Assembly: GCA_028704295.1 (NCBI GenBank)
Contig: JAQVLF010000034.1
Coordinates: 1-6,036, forward strand
DNA: 6,036 nt
Direction of reading: 5' to 3'
DNA from: Minisyncoccota bacterium
Lineage (GTDB): Bacteria; Patescibacteriota; Minisyncoccia; Minisyncoccales; Minisyncoccaceae
In this document: in pieces, positions 1-5,468 of the stretch
Layout: the number at the start of each line of letters is the position of its first letter
Position numbering within the stretch: position 1 is the first letter of the stretch
Position numbers and translations under genes: made by a program
The notes under the pieces: generated by a model
What the model saw: the letters and a program-made list of their open reading frames with translations, nothing else
The model's database searches: none
Told to the model about the DNA's origin: nothing

Positions 1-1815
1 AGAAAAAACTTAAATGAACTTAAGAAAGAAGCAGAAAAAGCTGACGAAATCATTCTTGCAACTGATCCTGACAGAGAAGGAGAAGCTATTTCATGGCACT
101 TAATCAATGCTCTTAAATTAAAAGATTACAAAAGAGTTGTATTTCATGAAATTACAAAATCAGCTATTGAAGAAGCCATAAAGAATCCCTCTAAATTAAA
201 TGAAGATCTTGTTGATGCTCAACAAGCAAGAAGAGTTTTAGACAGAATTGTGGGCTACAAATTATCTCCATTTTTATGGAAAAAAATTGCAAGACATTTA
301 TCTGCTGGAAGAGTGCAATCGGTTGCTGTTAGATTAATTTGTGAAAGAGAAGATGAAATACAAAAATTTGTTCCTGAAGAATATTGGTCTATTGCTGCCC
401 TATTTAATAAAAACAAGGTAGAGTTTAGAGCAAATTTAACTAAGGTCAATGGAAAGAAAATTGATAAACTAGAAATAAATAATAAAAATGAGGCAGAAAA
501 GATTGAGAAAGATTTGAATAACGCAGAATACGTTATTGAATCAATAGAAAATAAAGAATTAAAAAGACATCCTCAAGCTCCTTTTACAACTTCTACATTG
601 CAGCAAGAAGCCTCAAAGAAGTTAAGATTTCCTTCAAAAATGACAATGAGCGTAGCACAACAACTATATGAAAATGGATACATTACATATCATAGAACCG
701 ACTCATTAAATATCGCAAATGAAGCTCTTAAAAAAGCCGAAGAAATTATTAAAAACGAGTTTGGAGAAAATTACTTTCAAAAAAGAATATTTAAAACAAA
801 AGGAAGAGCTCAAGAAGCGCATGAAGCTATAAGGCCAACACTTCAAAATAATGTAAAACTAAGCGACAGGCAAAAGAAGCTATATGACCTCATATACAAT
901 AGATTCATTGCAAGCCAAATGGCATCAGCTGTTTTTGATTCTAAGAAAGTAGAAATTAAAGCAAATAACTATACGTTTGAAGCACATGGATCTATTTTAA
1001 AATTTGATGGATTCTTAAAAATCTATAAAATGAAAATAGAAGAAAATGAACTTCCAGAGCTTAGTGAAAAAGAAAAATTAGATTTGAAAGAATTATTAAA
1101 AGAACAACATTTTACAGAGCCTCCTGCTAGATATACCGAAGCTTCTCTTATTAAAAAATTAGAAGAATTTGAAATTGGAAGGCCTTCAACATATGCAACC
1201 ATTATTTCGACTATTCAAGATAGAAACTATGTTGTTAAAAACGAAGATAAAAGATTTGTCCCAACTGAAGTAGGAACAGCTGTTAATAAAATGCTTGAAG
1301 AACATTTCAATAATATCGTTGATTACAAATTTACTGCTGAAATGGAAAAAGAATTGGATGATATATCGGAAGGAAAAGAAGAGTGGAAAAAAGTTGTAAA
1401 AAACTTCTACTTTCCTTTTAATGAAAACTTGGAAAAGAAGTACGAAGAAGTTGACAAGCAAAAGCCAAAAGAAGAATTAACTGATAAAGTTTGCCCTAAT
1501 TGTGGAAAGCCGCTTGCAATTAAGTCAGGAAGATTTGGAAAATTCTTAGCCTGCACTGGGTTTCCTGAATGCAGATATACAGAGCCTTTAGAAAATAAAA
1601 ATGCAAAAACAGGCGTTTGTTGCCCTAAATGCAATGTTGGAGAAATTATCCAAAAGAAAACAAAAAAAGGAAAAATATTTTATGCCTGCTCAAAATGGCC
1701 GGACTGTGACTTTGCCTTATGGGATAAGCCAACAGGAAAAAAATGTCCTAAGTGCAATTCCTTAATGGTAGAAAAAGGGAAAAAGATTATTTGCTCGAAT
1801 AAAGAGTGCTCATAA
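1..1815 (+). CDS. topA: DNA topoisomerase I (type IA), N-terminally cut by the window edge
   Basis: Relaxes negatively supercoiled DNA by cutting one strand through a 5'-phosphotyrosine link and passing the other strand. The frame is open from base 1, so the true start lies to the left; matching the Toprim aspartates and the catalytic tyrosine to E. coli TopA suggests about 89 residues are missing. Visible parts in order: Toprim motif ATDPDREGEA (bases 61-90, metal-binding D, D and E); the HLSAGRVQSVAVRLI segment (295-339); the catalytic motif YITYHRTDS with the active tyrosine at codon 688-690; the conserved EIGRPSTYATI segment near 1170-1205; and three C-terminal four-cysteine zinc ribbons at about 1492-1575, 1612-1710 and 1744-1812. 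The last ribbon ends one residue before the TAA stop. The C-terminus is complete and no active-site residue is missing in the visible part. An internal GTG at 250 is not the start, because conserved Toprim sequence precedes it. Its end overlaps parB on the other strand by 6 bp. Confidence 0.97.
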   Translation, partial: RKNLNELKKEAEKADEIILATDPDREGEAISWHLINALKLKDYKRVVFHEITKSAIEEAIKNPSKLNEDLVDAQQARRVLDRIVGYKLSPFLWKKIARHLSAGRVQSVAVRLICEREDEIQKFVPEEYWSIAALFNKNKVEFRANLTKVNGKKIDKLEINNKNEAEKIEKDLNNAEYVIESIENKELKRHPQAPFTTSTLQQEASKKLRFPSKMTMSVAQQLYENGYITYHRTDSLNIANEALKKAEEIIKNEFGENYFQKRIFKTKGRAQEAHEAIRPTLQNNVKLSDRQKKLYDLIYNRFIASQMASAVFDSKKVEIKANNYTFEAHGSILKFDGFLKIYKMKIEENELPELSEKEKLDLKELLKEQHFTEPPARYTEASLIKKLEEFEIGRPSTYATIISTIQDRNYVVKNEDKRFVPTEVGTAVNKMLEEHFNNIVDYKFTAEMEKELDDISEGKEEWKKVVKNFYFPFNENLEKKYEEVDKQKPKEELTDKVCPNCGKPLAIKSGRFGKFLACTGFPECRYTEPLENKNAKTGVCCPKCNVGEIIQKKTKKGKIFYACSKWPDCDFALWDKPTGKKCPKCNSLMVEKGKKIICSNKECS

Positions 1816-2670
1816 ATTATCCATGAATCCTTTCATCTCTTGCTCTGATTTAAAGTTTAGGATTACTTGATAGTTTTTGCTATTGTTTTTAACTTTAACA
1901 TTATCAAATTTAAAAGCTTCCTTGAATTTATTCTCAAATTCTTCTAAATATGCCCTATCCTTTATGCTTAAGATTTGCTTTGGGTTTTTATACTCTCTAA
2001 TTTTTTGCTCTAATTTTCTAACAGATAAGTTTTCTTCGATTACAAGCTTTAACAACTTAACTTGTTCTTCTTCATTTTCAATAGATAATAGAACCTTGGC
2101 ATGCCCTTCTGAGATTTGCTCGTATCTCAAAGCTAATTTTATAGCTTCCGGTAAAGATAATAAGCGAAGGGCATTTGAAATTACCTCCCTACTTTTTCCT
2201 GTAATCTCTGCTATTTCTCGCTCCAATAACCCAAACTCTTCTTTTAATCTAGAATATGCTTCTGCTTTTTCCATTGGATTCAAATTCTTTCTCTGAACAT
2301 TTTCAATTAAAGCTAATTCTAACTTTTCCTGATGGGAAGGTTCCCTAACAATTACAGGCACTCTATCAATATTTAATTTTTGACAAGCTCTCAACCTCCT
2401 CTCTCCCGCGATAAGCTCATATTCTGTTTTAATGCCCCCTTCATCATTTTTTTCTATTTTAGTGACGACAAGTGGCTGCAAAATGCCATACTTTTTTATA
2501 GATTCTGCCAAACTACTAATTTCATCTTCTTTAAAAAATGTTCTTGGCTGATAAGGATTTTCCTTTATTTTGCTTATTTCAACCCAAAAGACGCTTTCCT
2601 TTTTTGAAGGAACATCATCATAATTTTGTTTACCTTTTTTTGGTATTAAAGATTCTAAACCTCTGCTCAT
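1810..2670 (-). CDS. parB: Chromosome-partitioning protein ParB (CTP-dependent DNA clamp)
   Basis: Binds parS centromere sites and spreads as a CTP-gated sliding clamp, working with ParA to segregate the chromosome. The 286 residues are a normal family length. The start MSRGLESLIP is the usual ParB N-terminus. The N-terminal CTPase domain (about 28-130) shows ENPYQPR (37-43), GILQP (62-66), the box II arginine patch GERRLRA (89-95) and ENVQRKNLNP (123-132). A helix-turn-helix DNA-binding region follows (about 150-190, REIAEITGKSREVISNALR), then a linker and a C-terminal dimerisation segment (about 235-286). The ATG overlaps the parA stop as ATGA and no Shine-Dalgarno sequence is evident before it, so translation is probably coupled to parA. 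The TGA stop lies inside the last codons of topA on the opposite strand. No parS-like CACGTG-centred site occurs in this window. Confidence 0.97.
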   Translation of the reverse strand: MSRGLESLIPKKGKQNYDDVPSKKESVFWVEISKIKENPYQPRTFFKEDEISSLAESIKKYGILQPLVVTKIEKNDEGGIKTEYELIAGERRLRACQKLNIDRVPVIVREPSHQEKLELALIENVQRKNLNPMEKAEAYSRLKEEFGLLEREIAEITGKSREVISNALRLLSLPEAIKLALRYEQISEGHAKVLLSIENEEEQVKLLKLVIEENLSVRKLEQKIREYKNPKQILSIKDRAYLEEFENKFKEAFKFDNVKVKNNSKNYQVILNFKSEQEMKGFMDNL

Positions 2671-3428
2671 AATTTTTTAATAAATTCTTGTGCAAGTTCC
2701 CTAAAAGCATTTACTGCTTTTGACATTGGAGCATGCCTTAAAACTGTTCTTCCATATTTAGGCGATTCTGCAAGAGCAGTTGCTCTTGGAATCATAGCGT
2801 CAAAAACATAGTTAGGGAAATTTCTCCTAAGCTCTTTTTCAACATCTCTACTCACCTTATTCCTTCTTTGATACATTGTTATAACTGCTCCTAAAACATT
2901 AATATTGCTTTCTAAATTATCATTAATTAATTTAACATTAGATAGAAGTTGCCCTAACCCTTCAACAGATAAATATTCTGCTTGAGCTGGAATCAAAACA
3001 TCATCTGCTGCAACAAGTGCATTTAATGTAGGAAGTCCTAGTGATGGCGGACAATCAATAAAAACTAAATCATAGTCATTTTTTACTGAATCAATAACTT
3101 GCTTTAATCTATATTCCCTATCCTTCATTGAAACTAAATCAACTGCTGCTCCCGCAAGATCATGCGATGTTGGCATAACATCGTATCCTAAAAAAACAGT
3201 TCTTTTAATAATTTCTTTAGGATGCACTTCTCCTAAAATGGCTTCGTAGACTGATTTTCTCAAATCTCTTGGATTTATTCCTAAAGAAAAAGTAGCATTG
3301 GCCTGAGAATCAAAATCAACCAAAAGAACGCGCTTTCCATAAGCAGTTAGAAACACAGGCAGATTAACAGCTATTGAAGTCTTTCCAACACCTCCTTTTT
3401 GATTTGCAACCGCAATTACTCTTGTCAT
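2667..3428 (-). CDS. parA: Chromosome-partitioning ATPase ParA (Soj, MinD/ParA family)
   Basis: Deviant-Walker ATPase that binds non-specific DNA as an ATP dimer and is stimulated by ParB to drive origin segregation. The 253 residues are typical of chromosomal Soj/ParA proteins without an added N-terminal DNA-binding domain. Motifs: deviant Walker A KGGVGKTS (11-18) with signature lysine K11 and P-loop lysine K16; Walker A' LLVDFDSQAN (35-44); Walker B LVFIDCPPS (121-129) with D125; the family segment MYQRRNKVSRDV (185-196), which contributes basic residues; and IPRATALAESP (213-223). The ATG is fixed by an in-frame TAA only three codons upstream (3435-3437). An extended -10 promoter ends 8 nt before the ATG, so the message is probably leaderless. 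It is the first gene of a parA-parB operon with a 4-bp overlap. Confidence 0.97.
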   Translation of the reverse strand: MTRVIAVANQKGGVGKTSIAVNLPVFLTAYGKRVLLVDFDSQANATFSLGINPRDLRKSVYEAILGEVHPKEIIKRTVFLGYDVMPTSHDLAGAAVDLVSMKDREYRLKQVIDSVKNDYDLVFIDCPPSLGLPTLNALVAADDVLIPAQAEYLSVEGLGQLLSNVKLINDNLESNINVLGAVITMYQRRNKVSRDVEKELRRNFPNYVFDAMIPRATALAESPKYGRTVLRHAPMSKAVNAFRELAQEFIKKL

Positions 3429-3436
3429 TACTTGTT

Positions 3437-3465
3437 AGTATATCACAAATATTATTACTCTCCAA
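3437..3465 (-). promoter_or_regulatory. Predicted parA-parB promoter, probably leaderless
   Basis: On the minus strand, TTGGAG (3460-3465) is followed by 17 bp and then TATACT (3437-3442). A TG one base before the -10 makes it an extended -10 (TGATATACT). Only 8 nt separate the -10 from the parA ATG, so transcription should begin at or within about 3 nt of the start codon. There is no Shine-Dalgarno sequence in between. The weak -35 (3 of 6 matches) is compensated by the extended -10. Prediction by eye only. Confidence 0.6.
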
Positions 3466-3466
3466 T

Positions 3467-3503
3467 CGCCATTTAAAATTACTTGAAAAAACTTAAAATG
3501 GCG
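3467..3503. repeat. Inverted repeat CGCCATTT / AAATGGCG next to the parA promoter
   Basis: Two perfect 8-bp arms, 3467-3474 and 3496-3503, are separated by 21 bp of AT-rich sequence. The left arm begins 2 bp beyond the -35 hexamer of the parA promoter. GC-containing arms stand out against the AT-rich surroundings. The placement suits an operator, for example for ParA/ParB autoregulation. The arms do not resemble parS. They lie upstream of the parA transcript, so an RNA attenuator role for parA is unlikely. Confidence 0.5.
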
Positions 3504-3525
3504 CTACTATTTGATTACTACACTT

Positions 3526-3564
3526 GAGGCGGATATTTCGTATGTCCGTCTCGTTTTATTTCTC
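3526..3564 (+). terminator. Strong hairpin with T-rich tail, terminator-like on the plus strand
   Basis: An 11-bp stem pairs 3526-3536 with 3542-3552 around the 5-nt loop TTCGT, and is followed by GTTTTATTTCTC. Two of the pairs are G-U wobbles in plus-strand RNA (29/49 and 34/44 of the 3500s) but become A-C mismatches in minus-strand RNA, so the plus strand is the better folding strand. No plus-strand gene ends nearby; the nearest is topA, about 1.7 kb to the left. The minus-strand reading frame that ends at 3556 also stops 3 nt before this stem, so a role at the end of that frame cannot be excluded, though its tail on that strand is not T-rich. Confidence 0.5.
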
Positions 3565-3724
3565 AAACTTAATTCTGCTTTCGAGCTTTAGAAAATCTCT
3601 GAAATTGCTGCCTGCAAATTTCTTAATTTCTTTTGCCGTCTTCTCCTCTCGCTAAGATTATAAAATCGACATCGCAATTTGCTTTTTCTTTTCATAGATC
3701 CATCTTCTTATGAATATGATTCAT
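3556..3724 (-). pseudogene. Possible remnant of a small gene of unknown function (or a coupled microprotein)
   Basis: Starting at an ATG (3722-3724), the minus strand reads MNHIHKKMDL, meets a TGA, and continues in the same frame as KEKANCDVDFIILARGE. One frameshift around 3640-3650 then leads into EKTAKEIKKFAG...RIKFEK and a TAA at 3556-3558. Joined, this would be a protein of roughly 55 residues with two lesions. The composition looks protein-like and a consensus-like promoter sits just upstream, but I recognise no family. An alternative is an intact 35-codon frame (3695-3588, starting MKRKSKLRCRFYN, 13 of 35 residues Lys or Arg) whose ATG overlaps the TGA of the 10-codon leader as ATGA. 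Chance open frame in an intergenic region remains quite possible. Confidence 0.3.
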
Positions 3725-3748
3725 ATATTGATTATAAAATTTAATCAA
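3710..3748. repeat. Two AT-rich inverted repeats around the small frame's start
   Basis: ATGAAT / ATTCAT arms with a 3-bp centre lie at 3710-3724 and include the ATG of the small frame. TTGATT (3728-3733) and AATCAA (3743-3748) form a second pair of 6-bp arms around the TATAAT region. Either could bind a dimeric regulator. Such short AT-only arms are common by chance in DNA of this composition. Confidence 0.25.
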
Positions 3749-3759
3749 CAAAAAAACAA
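3731..3759 (-). promoter_or_regulatory. Candidate promoter for the small frame at 3724-3556
   Basis: On the minus strand, TTGTTT (3754-3759) is followed by 17 bp and a perfect TATAAT (3731-3736). The ATG at 3724 begins 6 nt after the -10, close to the 8-nt spacing at both other promoters in the window. AT-rich DNA yields such matches easily, and the -35 overlaps the T-tract of the upstream terminator-like hairpin, so this is weak evidence alone. Confidence 0.35.
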
Positions 3760-3777
3760 GGCATGCTATACTATACC
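3748..3777 (-). terminator. Short terminator-like hairpin after the ATPase gene
   Basis: On the minus strand a 5-bp stem, GGTAT (3777-3773) with ATGCC (3764-3760, one G-U pair), is followed at once by TTGTTTTTTTG. It begins 2 nt past the TAA stop of the ATPase gene. The stem is short, so efficiency is uncertain, but its position and the T-run fit an intrinsic terminator separating this gene from parA. Confidence 0.45.
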
Positions 3778-3779
3778 AA

Positions 3780-5198
3780 TTACATTAACAGAAAATATTT
3801 CAAAGGAATTTTTACAGTGTTGAAATCTTCTGAATATTCTAAATCATTGTTTGAGACGATTAAATTATAAGATGATTTTATTCTTTGAGAAGTTTCTGCA
3901 ACCTGTTTGCAGCTTTTTTCTTTGAAAGAAACTTCAAGAACAATTCTCCTATTTAAAGTAGAAATAACAAAATCAGCACCTCCTTCTCTTGCATCATAGT
4001 TCAAAGAAAAATGCTTTAATGCACTCTTTAGATACATACAAACTATATCTTCGAGTAAGCCCCCTTTATAATTCTCAAATAGAAGATTGCTTTCTTTAGA
4101 AGACAAATATGAAAACCTCAAAGAAGGGGTTGAAAAAAGATATTTAGACGGTTTTTTAACTTGTTTAAAATGTGCGCCAAATGGAGAAACTCTTGAAATG
4201 ATGCCCGAAGTTTCAAGTGATTTTAAAATCAAGCGCAAAGTGTCTGGCTTAATTTCTAAAGCTTCGCTTAATTTAAGCAAACTTACTCCGAGCGTATCTG
4301 AAATCAAATACAAAACTTTATCTATCCTGTTTAAGGTTTCGATTTCAAAACTGTAGAACTGGGGAATATCAGCATATATTACTTTATTTATTATCTGCGA
4401 GATAAAGTCTAGTGCGATAGCCTCATTCTCTATTCTTAATGTAAAAGGAAAAGTTCCAAATTTAATGTATTTCTCGAATTCAAATTTATCGACGTCTAGC
4501 CAATAATTCTTAATTTTAGCTTCATTTTTCTTAAGCCCGCCCCAAATTTCTTTTGCATTTTTTGATAAGAATAAAATATTTTTAAGATCTTCACCAATAT
4601 TTTTTATTGGAGACTTTCCATGCTTTAAAAGCATATATTCGGAAAAATGCACTGGATTAATATCCACAAAATATACCCTTCTTGCGACATCTGCATCAAT
4701 CTGCTCTTTTAAAAGAAGCGCTGACGAGCCTGTGCAGAATATCATAATATTCCTTGATCTGTCATACATGCTCTTCAGGAAAAATGCCCATTTTTTATCA
4801 TAATGAATTTCATCAAGAAAAAGAATTAATGACTTGTCCAGTTGCTCAATATGCTTTCCCGTTAATTCTTCGTAGTTTTCAATGATATCCCATAAGTTGA
4901 CATCGAACCTTTTAATAGCTTCTTCTACAGATAGATACAATTTATTAACATCGCCTTTTAAGGATAAATAAAGCTGAGCTAAAAGAGTTGTTTTACCCAT
5001 CCCTCGGAGCCCAGGCATCACAATTATTCTAGGCTCGCTTCTTTTTTTTAAAAAATTATTTAAAAGATCGTTCAAATCATAAAAAATGTTTCTTTTAAAA
5101 AAACTTTTCCCCTCTAAACTAAAAGATAAGCTCTCCAGTCTTTTTTGGGATTGTGAAATTTGCGCCTGTATATAATTTTGAAGTTCCTTGTTTTTCAT
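3780..5198 (-). CDS. Predicted AAA+ ATPase, AAA_14 / DUF4143 type, with a C-terminal nuclease-like domain
   Basis: A 472-residue P-loop ATPase of the widespread archaeal/bacterial family of uncharacterised ATPases; its biological role is unknown. Visible parts: N-terminal lead (1-55); Walker A GLRGMGKT (63-70); Walker B SLILFLDEIH (123-132, D129 and E130); sensor-like IMIFCTGSSAL (151-161); ADVARRVYFVDI (169-180) followed by PVHFSEY, a typical AAA_14 signature; a winged-helix-like part (about 303-337, LLKLSEALEIKPDTLRLILKSL); and a C-terminal PD-(D/E)XK-like part with E383, D409 (GGADFVI) and E422 (IVLEVSFK). The usual E-x-K lysine is replaced by serine, with a lysine two residues later, so nuclease activity is doubtful. 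No membrane segments or signal peptide are seen. The ATG is fixed by a TAA two codons upstream (5202-5204). It has its own promoter and terminator-like hairpin, so it is probably a single-gene unit. Confidence 0.9.
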   Translation of the reverse strand: MKNKELQNYIQAQISQSQKRLESLSFSLEGKSFFKRNIFYDLNDLLNNFLKKRSEPRIIVMPGLRGMGKTTLLAQLYLSLKGDVNKLYLSVEEAIKRFDVNLWDIIENYEELTGKHIEQLDKSLILFLDEIHYDKKWAFFLKSMYDRSRNIMIFCTGSSALLLKEQIDADVARRVYFVDINPVHFSEYMLLKHGKSPIKNIGEDLKNILFLSKNAKEIWGGLKKNEAKIKNYWLDVDKFEFEKYIKFGTFPFTLRIENEAIALDFISQIINKVIYADIPQFYSFEIETLNRIDKVLYLISDTLGVSLLKLSEALEIKPDTLRLILKSLETSGIISRVSPFGAHFKQVKKPSKYLFSTPSLRFSYLSSKESNLLFENYKGGLLEDIVCMYLKSALKHFSLNYDAREGGADFVISTLNRRIVLEVSFKEKSCKQVAETSQRIKSSYNLIVSNNDLEYSEDFNTVKIPLKYFLLM

Positions 5199-5206
5199 AT
5201 ATTACT

Positions 5207-5236
5207 ATCCTATCATAAAGGGTAAGTAATTGTCAA
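5207..5236 (-). promoter_or_regulatory. Predicted promoter of the ATPase gene, probably leaderless
   Basis: On the minus strand, a perfect TTGACA (5231-5236) is followed by 18 bp and then TAGGAT (5207-5212), with a TG one base upstream giving the extended -10 TGATAGGAT. The ATG lies 8 nt after the -10, the same spacing as at parA, so the transcript should start at or next to the start codon. Caveat: the AGGA within the -10, 9 nt before the ATG, could instead be a Shine-Dalgarno core of a longer transcript. I favour the promoter reading because of the perfect -35. Confidence 0.65.
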
Positions 5237-5265
5237 TACTTACCCCTTACAAAGGGTAAGTAATT
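5217..5265. repeat. Three-copy alternating repeat (core GGGTAAGTA) over the ATPase promoter
   Basis: The 9-bp core GGGTAAGTA occurs at 5220-5228 (+), inverted at 5237-5245 and again direct at 5254-5262. Each neighbour is separated by exactly 8 bp, giving a 17-bp period. The outer copies extend to an identical 15-mer, AAAGGGTAAGTAATT (5217-5231 and 5251-5265). The first copy lies in the spacer between -10 and -35, and the inverted copy is flush against the -35. This looks like an operator for a repressor, possibly autoregulatory. The centre copy could pair with either flank, but the array lies upstream of the predicted transcript, so DNA binding is more likely than RNA switching. Confidence 0.8.
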
Positions 5266-5319
5266 AAAACTCACTTTATTTCTAATTTTTTTCCGTAAAA
5301 TTAAAAATATTTGAATGTT

Positions 5320-5331
5320 TTGCATATGCAA
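5320..5331. repeat. Perfect 12-bp palindrome TTGCATATGCAA
   Basis: A perfect 12-bp dyad lies in the gap between the ATPase promoter and the end of the GlmU-like gene, about 85 bp upstream of the ATPase -35. It could be a site for a dimeric DNA-binding protein. No T-run follows on either strand, so it is not a typical terminator. Confidence 0.35.
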
Positions 5332-5468
5332 GCAAATGAACTTTTCCCTCTCTTTATTTTCTTTATCTTTGCAAAAATCTTTTTTATAATGCTCTTCTTT
5401 GAAAGAATATGATCTTTAAAAATTTTGTATCTTAAAAATAGTCTTTTTTTTAACGATATAAATATAAA

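Larger units (their letters stand above)
3429..3779. other. 351-bp gap between parA and the ATPase gene
   Basis: No confident gene lies here. From left to right it holds the parA promoter (3437-3465), an inverted repeat (3467-3503), a strong hairpin with a T-rich tail on the plus strand (3526-3564), a disrupted or miniature minus-strand reading frame (3556-3724) with its own candidate promoter (3731-3759), and the terminator-like hairpin of the ATPase gene (3748-3777). A 37-codon plus-strand frame at 3542-3655 is antisense to the disrupted frame and has no supporting signals. No tRNA or known riboswitch fold was recognised. Confidence 0.7.
5199..5468. other. 270-bp gap between the GlmU-like gene and the ATPase gene
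   Basis: Very AT-rich. It contains the ATPase promoter and its repeat array (5207-5265), the palindrome at 5320-5331 and a long pyrimidine-rich plus-strand tract (about 5341-5400). The inverted repeat TTAAAAA / TTTTTAA near 5432-5453 follows the GlmU-like stop and might aid termination, but it is all A/T and weak. No convincing gene was found; a lysine-rich frame continuing past the GlmU-like stop has no start codon or family resemblance. Confidence 0.55.

Noticed and set aside
250..252. GTG as the topA start
   Set aside because: Conserved Toprim sequence (ATDPDREGEA at 61-90) is in frame before it, so the start lies left of the window.
1877..2296. Open plus-strand frame of 139 codons opposite parB
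   Set aside because: It is antisense to a well-conserved parB; its composition is the mirror of the parB helices and nothing supports expression.
3542..3655. 37-codon plus-strand frame with hydrophobic stretch in the parA-ATPase gap
   Set aside because: It starts inside the hairpin, lacks a ribosome-binding site or promoter, and is antisense to the more convincing minus-strand traces.
4087..4356. Open plus-strand frame of 89 codons inside the ATPase gene
   Set aside because: It is antisense to the winged-helix and linker part of a clear protein and has no recognisable motif or start signal.
5217..5265. CRISPR-like array or mobile-element terminal repeats
   Set aside because: There are only three short copies in alternating orientation with 8-bp gaps, so no spacers; they sit on a promoter and flank no transposase.
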